A stretch of 54,115 bases of DNA from Glutinoglossum americanum (taxonomy: Eukaryota; Ascomycota; Geoglossomycetes; Geoglossales; Geoglossaceae). The stretch lies in NCBI GenBank assembly GCA_020080175.1, contig JAGHQL010000181.1, positions 1 to 54,115 of the forward strand, read 5' to 3'. Below, piece by piece: positions 32,766 through 44,443 of the stretch. The position numbers and the translations under genes are program-made. The notes beneath the pieces were generated by a model. It saw only the letters and a program-made list of their open reading frames with translations. It had not been told where the DNA came from and made no database searches. The first letter of the stretch is position 1. Each line of letters opens with the position of its first letter.

Positions 32766-34778
32766 ATGCGTCCCCACCCAGCCTCTCCCGAACGCCTCGT
32801 CAGTGAAAGGACACTAGTGAGAACACTCGGCTCTTCACCGAGTTCCTCGCCTCCATATTCACCTCGTCAATCCTTTTGCTTGAGAGAGCATAGAGAATCG
32901 ATCACATCAGTGAAGGAGGACGATTGTGGTATTGCGCAGTCCTTTATCTCTTCGCACGCCTCTTCACTAAACCAATCCAATATTAACAGCAGTGCCATCT
33001 GTGACGACGACGAAGAAGAAGGCATGATTCAGTCTCCAAGCCACTTCTGTTGCGCTCTCGGAACATGGAAACAGATCAAATTGAGTGGAATCCAGCTCAG
33101 CAAGAGCTGTGGCGACCTCACGCTCCTCAGCGGAGACAACTCTAATATCTGTGATCCGTCGTCTATGGAGAAGCTGCTTGAGCTGCCAGCTCTAGCAACT
33201 GTTGTCGAAGAGAAGAAGGAGTATCCCGCTATCCAGCAGGCCGGCCTCTCACCAATTGAGAGATTGCCAATGGAGATATTTGGTGAGTTAGTAGCTAGTT
33301 TTCAAAGTATATCCTAGAACGTCATTGACTGATTGCCTTCCCAATTAGATCACATCATTCCGCTACTAGCCGTGGATCTCCCCACTGGTGGTTGCACAGC
33401 TCGGAACGTTGACCTCATGTCGTGTCTCTTGACTTCGCGACGGTTTCATGCAGCTACCCTTACGACATTGTACAGACGCATCACAGTTCCATCTTCCTAC
33501 ATTTTCTCCAAATTCTTGAAACATCTCTCACAATATCCAGCTCTGGGAACCCTCGTGCGTCGGCTCGACCTCTCCCACCTTACAGCTATCGGACTCGGAC
33601 GAACCAAGCGCATGAACGCTGAAATCCAGAACCTCACGGCGAACACACTCTTAAAATGCTTGGAGCTTACGCCCCACCTGCGGGAGTTCCTGGTTCAGGA
33701 ACATCTGCAGGATGATCTCAGCGAAGCAGTCATTCAGAAGGTGCTCTGCAACCTTCCCGTCATGAGCGCAGTCGACTTTTGCGGTGCTTCATCATCGTCA
33801 TTCCAGCGTGCATTCGAGGCGGTCGTCAATCCCCAAAACCTCTCGCTACCTTCAGCGCTCACCATTAGGCGCTTGAGCCTCCACGAATGCAATACCCTCA
33901 GCGCGCCGGTCTTTGAAGTGCTTCTTCCAAGGCTTCCCTATCTCACTCATTTGGACGTTTGCCACACGCCAATCACAGTCTCGGCCCTGATGTCTATCCC
34001 GAAGACAGCAAGACTAACGCACCTGAACATCAGCAAGTGCGCCCGTCTCAAGGGACCTGCTGTCGTGGAATTCCTTACCACTCACCCGGCGACTCGAGAT
34101 ACCCTCGTCTACCTTAACTTGCTCTCTACCATCGCTAGCTATAGCCTCCTATCGCAAGCAGACGTGGAAAAACTCCTCCCGCGGTTACCCTCGACCCTTC
34201 GAGCCTTGAACCTGAGCGGGGCGAAGATAGTCGGAGAACACGTGCCTCTTCTCCTACCCTTAACGAAGCATGTAGAGGAACTAAGCCTAGGCTTCTCCGA
34301 GCTCTCCGTGGGCGACCTAAACTCTCTCTTCATGCCTTCAGTATCACCCACCGACAATGACGAGAACGATACAGAAAGGGGCATCTCCGAGGAAGAAGCG
34401 AGTTGGATCCCGCATGCTGTTCGATACTTAGACATCACTGGCCTCCCTAACATCAAGGCTAGCACTCTATTCACCACCGCATCCTGCGCCCTTCTTCTCC
34501 CCGCAGTGCGTCCTCTCGAGGTCCTGGAGATCGGTGACAAGCTGCTAAAGGAACTCAATGGCCGTGAGGTAATGAACCAAAAGCTAGGCTGGACTATAAA
34601 GGAACTGGGCAGACGCGGCTGGTATGTTCGCCAGCCATCGAAGGGCCAGTCGCAGATGGAGAGTGACAGCGGTAGACGGGATTGGAAGATGGGCGCAGTG
34701 GGATGGGGGATGAGGAAAGTCCCAGTGGCTAGCGGAGATGTCGGAGGGCTTTATGGGCACTATATGTTCAAGAAGTGA
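32766..34778 (+). CDS. F-box / leucine-rich repeat protein (648 aa)
   Basis: Probable substrate receptor of an SCF ubiquitin ligase. Exons 32766-33282 and 33349-34778 encode 648 aa; the intron splits the F-box-like segment IERLPMEIFDHIIPLLAVDL. The N-terminal 160 residues are Ser/Pro-rich with an acidic DDDEEEG run. Residues after the F-box form leucine-rich repeats: LGTLVRRLDLSHL, LTIRRLSLHECNTL, LPYLTHLDVCHTPIT, LTHLNISKCARLKGPAVVEF, LVYLNLLS, LRALNLSGAKI and VEELSLGFSEL. The C-terminus LGWTIKELGRRGWYVRQPSK looks folded and conserved, ending in a Gly-rich tail. I chose the ATG at 32766 (MRPHPASPERLVSERTLV); an in-frame ATG at 32631 is possible. The ubiquitin role is inferred from the domains. 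Confidence 0.85.
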
Positions 34779-36081
34779 ACAATTTATTTCAAAGGAGTTG
34801 AGGATACAGAATTCTTTTTCTTTTCGGCTACCCCCTAGCTCTACTCACGGCGTTGGCGCGGAGTTTCGAAAAGGGTCTTAACGTCATTCCCCTAAGATTT
34901 CCTTATTGACTCTCCGTTTTTTTCCAGACGTTGTTTCTTTCTGGCCTGCGCGGTCCTTCATCCCTCGCATCTATTTCATATTGCGACACGCAACCTTCAA
35001 TTCGGCGTCTGGAGACAGAGAACCGGGAAAAGCGACCGGAAAAGGTTGAATAAAACGGCAACTATCAAAAGCATAAAAGGTGTCTTGGTGTTTTTTTTTC
35101 TCGTCCTCACACAGACTGCTTTACATCCCTGGTTTTCTCAAACATCTCTGTACAAAATAGCGACGACGGTGACGGGTAACGACAGCGATAGTATTGTTCC
35201 CTCTCTTCTCTCCACAGGATGCCAGGAGCAATGCGGAATGCGGATCCCTTCGAGCCAAAAAAGTTTTTTTTTTTTTTATACTCATCTCTATTTGCTTTCC
35301 ATTACACAAACGTACCCACAACAAGATTTGAACTGCACTGTATTCTTGCGCGCATTGTTTTTCCAAGGACGGGGGTCGTGCGTTTGCTCTCCTCTCCACA
35401 AACATCTCATGCCTCTTTTCTTTTTTTTTCCTTTTTTTTTCTTTTACAGGAACAAGTAAATAAATAATAAATAAATAAAACGTTGAATCGAAAGCTTCAT
35501 CCCCGGGAATTTCTGAGATTGAACAAGCGGCCTGCATCTCTGTTATACGTACCGCGGGCTACAACTGCCTATCTACGGTTTATCTACGGGCGACACTGAA
35601 AAACGGAAAACTTGAGGGTATGTGTACCAACGATTTCTTCTACTTTACCCCTATTTCCCGACAGCATGATCATGGTGATAGGAGCCCTCGTAGCCTGCCG
35701 GGATGCACAGGCAGAGGAGAGACACTTAAAAACGTTTCCTTCTCCATTTCAATTTCAATTCGATGCAAAAAAATCTCTCTTTCTCTCATTCTTTCCTAGA
35801 ACACCCAGATTCGAAGAAAAAAAAAAAAAAGAGTACAAAATAGATAACGAGTCTTTTCGGCTGCCTCCCTTCCCCCGCGCGCCCCCAGACCCCAAAAAAA
35901 AAAAAAAAACGCCAACGCAACGCCGCAGGAAAGGAACCGCGGATACTAGAGAAAGGTTGAGACCAAGAGGGTGGGGGGAAACATGGATTGTCCCTTCTCC
36001 AAGGATGGGGAAGTGGAATGGAGGGAGAAAAACATGGCCAGCTATACCCAACCAACCAACCAACCATCCATCCATCCACGT
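34779..36081. other. Convergent 3' spacer with homopolymer runs
   Basis: About 1.3 kb between the ends of two converging genes. It has several long A or T runs (near 35090, 35265, 35425, 35817 and 35895) and a (CCAA)n/(CATC)n stretch near 36050-36075. No gene is supported. Confidence 0.5.
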
Positions 36082-38501
36082 TCACGTGTCCTTCTTCCCC
36101 TCGTACGGCGTCGCAGGCTCGCTCTCCTCCGAGTAATAATCCCCCTCCCCATCCACGATCACACTCTTCCTCCTCCTCTCCTTCCCCCTCTCCGCCATGG
36201 CCCCGCGAATCCTCTTACTGACCTCGTCGAAGCCCTCCTTAGAATTCATCATCGTGCTGAAACCGGTAATCGGGAACCCACCCGCGGAGCTGCTGCGGCT
36301 GCGCGAGCGGCTGGGCGGGCGCGTTGCGAAGAGGCCGATGCTGCCGAGGTTGCCGAAGGACTCGTTGCGTGGGAGGTGATGGCTGTCGTGGGTTGAGGTG
36401 CGGGTCGGGGATATAGCGTCGTCGTCGTAGGAAGATAGCTCGCTGTCCCTGCGGGAGAATTGCGGAGGGCTGAAGGAGAGGGGGTAGGCGCCGTCGCGGA
36501 AGGGGTCGGCGATGATGCGGGCGGAGTCGAAGTCTGGGAACACTTCAGGGCCGAGGGTGTTGATGACTTCGGTAACTTGATAGGAGAGGCGTTGGCGCGT
36601 CTCGCGGAGCTTGACGAGGGTGTTCGCGGATGTGGGGTTTAGCGATAGGACGAGCGGTCGGAGGGATTTGAGGATATCCATGCCGGTTTCGCCGAAACGC
36701 AGAGCAGCGAAGGTGATGGAGGGGAAGAAAACCATGCCGAATATGACAACGGCGGTGGGAGGAACCCATTCTGGGATCAATCCCTGCACGCGGTTGTGGT
36801 AAGTCCACCACGTTAGGAGTGCGGTATATAAGGCGTATAGGATGGGAACCAGGGCAAGGGCTACGAGCAGTTTCCAGGTGGCCATGACGTCACGTCCTTG
36901 GATCTTTACGGTTGAGGCAGCCAATGCTTCTCTGGATTTCTTGATGGAGATCGTTTTTGTTGCGATGAAGACTGGAGCAAAGAGGATGAGTCCCGGTAGG
37001 GTTCCGATCGCCATGACAGCCAACTTCCCTAGCCTGTAAATGAGGGTGAAGACGACTTTCGGGATCGAGAACTTCGCGTACTCCACTTGGTGGTCACGGA
37101 GACCAAGATGCTGGAGTTGCTTATTATAGCCGGCTATGGATTTCTTCAAGTCAACGATGCGTTGGTCGTCTTTATATTGAGTGTATCCTTTAACCAGCCG
37201 CCTGTTAAGCTCCACCACCATGGGGAGGGGAAGCTTCTTATGAGCAGGTTTATACAAACGTCGCACCGCTTGGGCTAGCTTTCTGGCTATTAGCTCTTCA
37301 ATCCGTGGTATAGGGAGGAGGTTCACAGACCATCAGCGTATCGTAATCAGGGCTAATAACGGTAACTGAAACGAGAGCTTGATAGATAGTTTCCAGCAGG
37401 GACCTGACAGCTTCCCGCTTTTCTCCCTTCTTGTATAGTTCCACTAATTCATTTGAAACTTCGATGGGATTGCCAAACTCAATCACAGCCCGAGATCTAA
37501 ACTTGTGTGCGTGGAAATAGTTCATGCCGCAAGGGACGATCTTCAAACCGCAGTCCGGGTTGGCTGCCAACGCCCCTAGGGCCATGATTGCCACGCCAGC
37601 TAGTGTTGAAAAGTCAGAGAAACGCAATCGACTTGTATAACGCAAGAACCGCAATGGTACCTTTTAGTGGGAGGAGCTCAGTCCTGTCATGACTCCCGCC
37701 TTCTGGAAATATCCCAACGCACCCACCATGATTTAATCTGTCAAACACCGCATCGTATACTTGCGTCTGGTCCACCTTTGGTGCAGTCTTAAAGCTGGTC
37801 CCCTCGAAGCCTTCGGCAATGCCCAGTCCACCGTCTTCATTGATCTGCCCTTCTCCATCGATGTCAAGTCGGCCAGTCAGTTGTCTCATGGCAGCCGCGC
37901 CACTAAACGGCTTCTTCAAACGTATTTCTTCTGAGCTGTGAACTTCCAGGACCTCCGCGCTCGCCGACGAACCAGCCACTGACGGCAGGACCAGTAATCC
38001 GCCAACCTGAACCTCTGAGCCATCGAACTTCGTCCCAACACCCCTGACCAAAGTCGGGTCGTTCACCGGATCTGGGAGGTATATCCTCCCAGTTGCCTGT
38101 TTCGTCATATCCAACGCTCGCGCTACCGGTACAGCACCAGCACCGCGGGCAATAAGCCCAATGAACCTACGGCGCATTGACTTTTCGGCAATGAGGAACG
38201 AGACGCGACGATGGGCCTCAAGGCGTATGGCGCGCATGAGAATTAACGGATCCACAAACTACCAAACATTCTCGCCATATTAGCACAGCACCTACGCAAA
38301 AGGAGACGCCGTAAGAGCAATCGCAAATACCTGATTAGCGTGAGGCGCTGCGACGAAGATGACGGGCCCTCTCCGGGGCACCTTCCACGCCCCGCGAGGA
38401 TGAACCTCTCGAAAGAAAAGATCCACCAAGATCGAGAATGTCCATAGCATCAGATCGTAGACCCAATTTATCATGGGTGCAAACTCCTTCGTTTTCGCCA
38501 T
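36082..38501 (-). CDS. SCT1: Glycerol-3-phosphate/DHAP O-acyltransferase (744 aa)
   Basis: First step of glycerolipid synthesis: acylation of glycerol-3-phosphate or DHAP at the ER or lipid droplet. Exons 38501-38331, 38258-37661, 37599-37331 and 37278-36082 give 744 aa. The N-terminal NWVYDLMLWTFSILVDLFF is membrane-associated. The catalytic motif PHANQFVDP is split by intron 1 between Gln and Phe. Further motifs are FIARGAGAVPVAR-like (LIARGAGAVPVARALD) and FPEGGSHDRTELLPLKAG, then GMNYFHAHKFRSRAVIEFG. After the catalytic half come two membrane helices, including LAVMAIGTLPGLILFAPVFI and LLVALALVPILYALYTALLT, and a Ser/Glu-rich tail. The third intron has a weak GTCTGT donor; I chose the acceptor that restores TLMLAQAVRRLYKP, and neighbouring acceptors are possible. 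S. cerevisiae has two paralogues, SCT1 and GPT2; this could be either. Confidence 0.93.
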
Positions 38502-39506
38502 TTTTGGTCCGCGCTGAGACTCCCTTTCCTACTGCTGGTGTACGGTTGGTCAGCGGGGAAGGTTTCCCCCTCGGTTCTCGATGACGAGCCTTCACAGCAC
38601 AGAAGCACCCTGTCGTCGGTGGCGGCGAAATAAGCCTTAACGTCGAATCTCGGGCAGGATGAAGCAGCGTCGCCAGAAAGACACTCCCAGTGCTCTCTCT
38701 GGCAAGACAGAGGCGATACCAGGCTCTAAGAATCCGGGATGGAGTCCAGGGACAACACGGACCTCCTGGGTTTATGTAATTTTTTGTTGGGGAGGAAACG
38801 GGGATATGGATATTGTCGGTAGGCAGTTTTATGCGACATGCATCAACGGCGCGTATCACCAAGGTGCATGGATGACGGTTACTTGGTTTTCTTGGGAAAA
38901 TCACAGATTTTAAGCTATGTCTATCGCGGAGAAACACAGCTTGTGCGCCAGACGGGGGTCTGGCCTAGGCAGCAATGCGGGCCACTGCCTTGTGCCAGCG
39001 CCGTGCACGAGGGCGTTAGGCTGGCGATGAGATCTCCTCGTGTGTTCTGCATATGCCGGGATAACGGTAGCCAGCGTTGTGGTTCGGGAAAATGCAGAGG
39101 TGACGCACTGACTGGTTTCACGACTTGGTGCTATATAAGAGGGTTCGGTGGGGTGGTGAGGGGCTGTTTGGTAGCGAATGTATGTGCATGTATAAACATG
39201 CATACAATCATGTCCTGTACAAGTGCAATAGCAGAGACGAGATGGAAAGCCTCAAGCCATAATGTACAGACCGCAATATACAGTGCACACGATTAGCTCA
39301 ATGTTAAGCTCCACTTCACTAATCCAGAATTTAGATAAGTCATACCAGCAGGCGTCTTCATAAGCATATGCCCCTTTTCTATCTAAAGAGGCCTGCGATG
39401 ATGCCGAGTAGCTGAGACCATCCGTTCCCCCCATCCGGAGTAGTAATACAAATACCTTGAATAGCGGCATTTCCATCCCACGATTTCACTAGGTCTTCTA
39501 ACCCTC
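38502..39506. other. Intergenic, no gene recognised
   Basis: About 1 kb upstream of the acyltransferase and downstream of APD1 on the same strand. It presumably holds the promoter and 3' UTR; no coding segment is supported. Confidence 0.45.
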
Positions 39507-40743
39507 TTACCAGCTAGTCAAACCCTTCTGTCGATCGAACCCCCCTCGGAGCTGTCGGTCCGGATGCACGACTTTCCCTTGCAGAACCGTATGTTTAACG
39601 ATGCCCTCAATATGTTCTGGCTTGATTCTCGCCAACCATATCGCTTGCCCTTCATCCCTACGGTAGATCATCATGTTGGCGCTGTACTTGTGCCCGCCGA
39701 CATGCGAGATAAAATATATGCCCACTCCCCCAGGTCTCTCGTCGTCAAGGTCACGATAGAGTCCCAGTGGCCGGAGATGTCGCTCAAGCTCGCGGCGGAG
39801 GAGAGGGGCTGACTGCCCGCAGCGGGCATCGCGGGTTTTCTGGGAGCAGAGAAGAATCAGGTATGTGTGGGCGCAAGGGCGTGAAGAGAGCTTTCCACTA
39901 GACAGAGAGGGGGCGGGAGGAGCATCAATTAAGTGATTGGGGTCGGGCGGTCCTTCGTAATGCTCCTCCGGCTCAGTTTGTGGTGATGACGGAGCTTCAC
40001 TGTTTGATTGGGGACTCTCGCTACCGTGCGCGTCACCTCTCTGCTCAGCTGTGGCTGACAGCATGGATAATATAGAGGTTGTGAGAGGAGCTGTTGTGGT
40101 CGGACCGGTATCGACAAACCGGTTGATTAGCTCCGGAACGTCAGCAGGCGTTACGAGGTCCACGATCGTGAAGGACGGCAGGACGAGCACAGTTGTGGGT
40201 TGATGACCGTCTTCCCCATGATGGAACTCGGGGGGCGGTAGCATGTTCGAGGCGGAGACCATGAGTCTCTAGAGTAGTACCATCTGTCAGCCAAAATCTA
40301 GCGCCCGTAGGTGAAGGGTGGGGAAGCCTTTGCGGGAGGGTTTGAACTGGCTGTAGTCATTGGAGGAAGCAACGTACCCCATTCTTGGGCTTCACACTTG
40401 ACTTCTTCAATGCCTCCATTATGCTGCCCCTTTCATCTGCCACATCCCTCACCCAATCGTTCTTTCCGGTCGCCACCAGTAGGTGCACCGACCAACCCTT
40501 CACATGGCCATACAGTTCATCGTCTTCGTTGACGCTGAATTTGGATGGGTACCGGATAGTGCAAGTGGCACAATCCCTGTCACAGTCCTCGCCATCGACA
40601 GCGGGATCGACGACTGGAAATAGCGATCTTGCATCCTTTGCAGTGGTGAGCCCATCGGCGGCGTTGAGGTTGGTGGTAGAGGACGAAGGCGTTGAGAGGA
40701 GCGACTGGCTTCGCGAAATAATCGCCCTAAAAGCGCTCGCCAT
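39507..40743 (-). CDS. APD1: Apd1/Aim32-like [2Fe-2S] thioredoxin-fold protein (375 aa)
   Basis: Sucrase/ferredoxin-like protein. In yeast, Apd1 is cytosolic, binds a [2Fe-2S] cluster through two Cys and two His, and affects actin patches and redox-drug sensitivity. Exons 40743-40378 and 40268-39507 give 375 aa. The N-terminal domain has DCDRDCATCTIRYPSKF and the segment GWSVHLLVATGKNDWVRDVA. The C-terminal domain has LILLCSQKTRDARCGQSAPL, with two Cys separated by eight residues, and ISHVGGHKYSANMMIYRR, with His-x3-His; these are the four expected cluster ligands. It ends in DRQKGLTSW, matching the family's final Trp. A Ser/Pro-rich linker of about 60 residues lies between the halves. An in-frame ATG at 40770 would add nine residues. 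A divergent gene starts at 41283. Confidence 0.92.
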
Positions 40744-41282
40744 TTTTTTCACTGGAGTTTGCAAAGACATAGGCGGGTTCTTATCAGATCCGCGATGCCC
40801 AGACCCCGACTCAGCAGAATGGAATTACTTCCGCACACAACGTGCAAGACAGCACGGCTACACAACAGATAGAGTGCAAGTATAGTGGAACACAGCTGAC
40901 GGCAACTGTAATGCAATTATGGTGGAACACAGCCGTACAGCCGCTATAGTGCAGTTATAGTGCAACCGTCACGTCCGATTTTCTAGTGCAACAGATGTTT
41001 GTCTGATGCTGCGGGAACAACGATAATCGGTGGTCGGTGGCTGCAACGCAATGCTGGGCTGACTCGTCATCAAAGAGGCAGATGATCCTGTGAGTTTATC
41101 AAACTCATCGGGGTTCCAATCCCCGATGATGTCGTGCCTGCTGGCTGATAGGTCCAGTGGGTTTCCAGAGGGTTTCTTCCATCTACAAGGCTTCACAAGT
41201 CCGTGCACTATCCCTGTCACATTACCCAACAGCAACGCCCCATTGCTGCGATTGTTGCGTATCTCAGAGATGAGAGCAAATA
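40744..41282. other. Divergent promoter spacer
   Basis: About 540 bases between APD1 and the OB-fold gene. It includes short imperfect direct repeats of TAGTGGAACACAG-like and TATAGTGCA-like sequence at 40880-40975; no other element was identified. Confidence 0.45.
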
Positions 41283-42638
41283 ATGGCTGCGCGGGCCCCG
41301 GCATCAAAGTATATTTTCCTAGCTGGAGCTCCAGACGCGACATCTCTAAGCTGGGAGACCTCAGATTTGGCTGTTGGGTTTAGTCCCCAGCTTACGAGAT
41401 ATCTCGCTGGCGTTGCTCTACTAAGGGAAGACCAATCCACGGTGCAGTCACAAGAAGCCGGAGATGGCTTGCCTGCTTGGCGACTTCTCCCTCTAGTACG
41501 TCAGCACCTGGAGACAGGCTTCACACCTGCCAGTCCGGCAAAGCAGGATGGCATTCGCTGGGAGGATCAAGAGATATCGTTCCACGTTCCAAAAAATGGA
41601 GAGAAAGTCTCTTTCTTCACCACCAGCGGCCTGTCACTTGATGAGGCTCAGGGCCAAGCAGGTCAGGGTCATGCGTCACTACCTCAAATTGAAGATGAGA
41701 TTCTCTCTCAGTTCTACGAACACTCCCTCGCTCTCCATGAGGTTATTCCGTCCGAGAGTCCTTCAGTGCCAGAACACGCATCCATTGAAATTAACTCTGT
41801 GGGACAGTCCCTCGAGAACTCTGACACCGCGTTCGCGACCAGTAGCTTTGACAGTAGCAGCCTTGACGGCGACACAAGTTTCATCATTGCATCACCGCAA
41901 CAACAGAGACCCGCCGCTCCAGTTCTCCCTCCAACCGTGAGGGCCGCACTCATCCACGACCTAGATGACATTCCCAATGCAGCCTACCTGTATTCCATCA
42001 CTCCCCAAGCTATGATCGTGAACCTCATTGTTGGCATCCTCGACATTAAACCCCCGCGTCTAGTCAAGACCCGCCGCGGTACTGGAGTGGAGATGGAGAT
42101 TGTTGAGATCCTCGTCGGCGATGAGACGAGATCTGGTTTCGGAATAAACTTCTGGCTATGGCCAGAACAGAGCGAGGCAGCTAAAAAGACAGGCGGTAAA
42201 AAACAGCAGAGGCACAACCAGTCCGAGAGCCTCCGCGATATCCTAAACCAGCTTCGGCCACAGGACATCATCCTCGTGCGCAATGTCGCGCTCTCCTCTT
42301 TCCGCGACCAAGTCTACGGCCAACTCTTCCGCATGGACCCCGCCCGCCTCTATCTACTCTACAGAAACCCCGTCCGCTCGCTCTCAGGTGAAGGTGATAA
42401 CAAAATGGAAGAAACCCCCTGTATATACCACCCCTCAGATCTGGTTGGCAAAGAAGGCATTGCGGAAGATCCGCAGACGAGGAAGGTAAGGCGTGTGAGG
42501 GACTGGGTGTTACATTTCGTGGCTGGGCCAGCACCTGCTATGGCCCGACACACCAAGGGGAAAGATGGACTCGTGAAGGGAGGTGGTTATTTAGCTGGAG
42601 ATGAATCAGCCATGATGCCTCCCGATACTCCGCTATGA
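41283..42638 (+). CDS. Conserved protein with probable OB-fold (451 aa)
   Basis: Single exon, 451 aa. The first 150 residues include YIFLAGAPDATSLSWETSDL and QFYEHSLALHEVIPS, then a Ser/Glu-rich linker. The conserved half starts at AALIHDLDDIPNAAYLYSIT and runs through PQAMIVNLIVGILDIKPPR, MEIVEILVGDETRSGFGINF, LRDILNQLRPQDIILVRNVA, LSSFRDQVYGQLFRMDPAR and LYLLYRN. A beta strand carrying a GDETxxGF motif, followed by DIILxRNVALxxFxxxVYG, is the pattern of a single-strand nucleic-acid-binding OB-fold. I recall Pezizomycotina-wide homologues without an assigned function. A basic linker QTRKVRRVRDWVLHF follows. A role in DNA repair or telomeres would be a guess. Confidence 0.75.
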   Translation: MAARAPASKYIFLAGAPDATSLSWETSDLAVGFSPQLTRYLAGVALLREDQSTVQSQEAGDGLPAWRLLPLVRQHLETGFTPASPAKQDGIRWEDQEISFHVPKNGEKVSFFTTSGLSLDEAQGQAGQGHASLPQIEDEILSQFYEHSLALHEVIPSESPSVPEHASIEINSVGQSLENSDTAFATSSFDSSSLDGDTSFIIASPQQQRPAAPVLPPTVRAALIHDLDDIPNAAYLYSITPQAMIVNLIVGILDIKPPRLVKTRRGTGVEMEIVEILVGDETRSGFGINFWLWPEQSEAAKKTGGKKQQRHNQSESLRDILNQLRPQDIILVRNVALSSFRDQVYGQLFRMDPARLYLLYRNPVRSLSGEGDNKMEETPCIYHPSDLVGKEGIAEDPQTRKVRRVRDWVLHFVAGPAPAMARHTKGKDGLVKGGGYLAGDESAMMPPDTPL

Positions 42639-42997
42639 TGACAGAACGGGGGACATATCATCACACTGTTCCGACTCCCCTACCTACTTGGAACAATTTT
42701 ATCCTCACCCATGTGGTAGACATCCACGAGAATGAGTTCACTGTTATGCATTATGTATCCAGACTTCTCGGGGCGCGTAAGGACTTTACGTCTCGCCACC
42801 CTCAAAAACAAACATAAAAGAGTAATAACTCCTAGGCCAATGCTCACACTGCATGCTTCCCCAATCCTCTTGTAAAAAAAAAAAACGCCCCCCGCAAAGA
42901 AACACCGAATGTCCAACGCCAATGCTGAATGTGAAAAACCACAAAAAGTATCCAAACACCACGTTCGTGGATCGCGGAATTAACCCAACCCTCCAAG
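42639..42997. other. Convergent 3' spacer
   Basis: Short spacer between two converging stop codons, with an A-run at 42873-42884. No gene was seen. Confidence 0.5.
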
Positions 42998-44443
42998 TCA
43001 CCCAAACGGTCCCCCCGAACCCCTCTGCCACTCCAACGGCGGTGGACCAACCCACAGCCCCCCTCCAGGTGTCTGAACCGTCTCCCACGTCATCGACTGA
43101 TGAAGGGGGTTATTATCCGCCGTCGCATCATCTCCTGGAGAGGACAGATCCGTGCTGCTATCTCCTCGGAGCTGCTGCTCCTGCGGGTGCTGTGGGGCAG
43201 CGAGCTGGGTACCCCCTCTATTACTGTTATTATTAATGACGGAGAAGGAGGACGAGGAGGCGAAGAAGGAGGATAGGCCGAAGCCGCCGAGGGATTGAGA
43301 GGAGATGGGGCGGGGTGGGGTGGTAGAGGTGGTGGTAGAGGGGTGTTCTCTCATGGGGCGCTGGCGGGGAAGCCGTAACGAAGCTGCGCCGAGGGAGTCT
43401 TGTTCGACGCTACTCGGAACGAACGACTCGAACGACCTTCCCGAGGAGGACGAAGGCATCGTCGTCCCCGATACAAAGCTCCGCGTCCCATCTCCATCTG
43501 CCTCCTCCCGCAGCCTCCCCTCCAGCCCCGCACCAACCACCATCCCCCCCAGCACCTCCGCGAACACGCCCACCAACGCCCTAAACTCTTCCTCCGTCAA
43601 CTCCACACCCGAAAACCTCGCCCTCTCATACCTAACCAGGAAGTCCTCCGCCAGGCCCGGCGGCTGGATCAGTCCAAGTCCGGTAAGGTGATGTATGTAT
43701 TCGCGCAGGCCGATTTCGGCGGGCCGCTGGAGGAGGGAGAGCGCGCGGGTGGAGGGAGGGTGGGTCGTGTTGGTGGGTGTTTGGGAGGGGGAAGGAGGCG
43801 CGAGGGAGACGGCTTTGGCTTCGATCAGGTGAGGGAGCTCGAGGATTACGGTTAGGTAGTGGAGGTTTGGGAGGTCTGACGATGAGGGAGAGGAGTGCCC
43901 TGGATGGGCGATATGCCCCCAGACAGGAGGCACCGTGACCGCCGTTGCAGCTTCTTGCCGTTCGTGATCCGTTCGCTGGTGATCCCGCAACGAAACACCA
44001 AGAACGCCCCCTTCATCCCTCACAGCGCTCGCCGACCCACCACTCCCACTCCTTTCTCTCCTCTCTCCTCCCCTGTCCTCCTCCCTCTCGGATCTCAAAT
44101 CCCTCGGCCTCGCATCTCTCGCTACAACCGCGCTCCTGCATAACCCCTCCTCAATCATCTTTCCAACACTACTCCCCACATCGCCCTTATCAATGGGCAC
44201 CCAGGCCTTGGGGATCGCCGCCAGCACAGATCGGTTCGTGTATAGCCTGCTCGAATAGATAAGCAGGGCGAGCACAGCCGTTAGTAGGTATGTCCCCGCG
44301 ATCGCGGCGAGGTTGTAGAAGTGTTGGTTGTTGAAGGCTTGGCGGATTGAGTCGGCAGGTGTGACGAGGATGAGGATGAGGAGTACAAGGGAGAGGAATG
44401 AGAAGGTCGTTGAGTAGATGATGTTGAAGAGACGAACGTGCAT
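42998..44443 (-). CDS. DLT1: Dlt1-like membrane protein (defect at low temperature), 481 aa
   Basis: Membrane protein of unknown activity; in yeast its loss impairs growth in the cold. Single exon. Two N-terminal helices, FNIIYSTTFSFLSLVLLILI and YNLAAIAGTYLLTAVLALLI, are followed by the family block RSVLAAIPKAWVPIDKGDVG and KMIEEGLCRSAVVARDARPR. Then come PPVWGHIAHPGHSSPSSSDL, PNLHYLTVILELPHLIEAK, LLQRPAEIGLREYIHHLTGL and ARFSGVELTEEEFRALVGVF. The last 170 residues are Ser/Pro/Gln-rich and variable. A polar Arg/Glu-rich insertion lies between SAVVARDARPR and PPVWGH. The gene converges on the OB-fold gene. Confidence 0.93.
   Translation of the reverse strand: MHVRLFNIIYSTTFSFLSLVLLILILVTPADSIRQAFNNQHFYNLAAIAGTYLLTAVLALLIYSSRLYTNRSVLAAIPKAWVPIDKGDVGSSVGKMIEEGLCRSAVVARDARPRDLRSEREEDRGGERRERSGSGGSASAVRDEGGVLGVSLRDHQRTDHERQEAATAVTVPPVWGHIAHPGHSSPSSSDLPNLHYLTVILELPHLIEAKAVSLAPPSPSQTPTNTTHPPSTRALSLLQRPAEIGLREYIHHLTGLGLIQPPGLAEDFLVRYERARFSGVELTEEEFRALVGVFAEVLGGMVVGAGLEGRLREEADGDGTRSFVSGTTMPSSSSGRSFESFVPSSVEQDSLGAASLRLPRQRPMREHPSTTTSTTPPRPISSQSLGGFGLSSFFASSSSFSVINNNSNRGGTQLAAPQHPQEQQLRGDSSTDLSSPGDDATADNNPLHQSMTWETVQTPGGGLWVGPPPLEWQRGSGGPFG

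Noticed and set aside
35046-36136. Plus-strand open frames of 130-175 codons near A/T runs
   Set aside because: They are made of homopolymer-derived Phe/Lys runs in a convergent 3' spacer and have no conserved features.
43305-44262. Plus-strand open frames up to 151 codons
   Set aside because: Antisense shadows of the DLT1 coding sequence.
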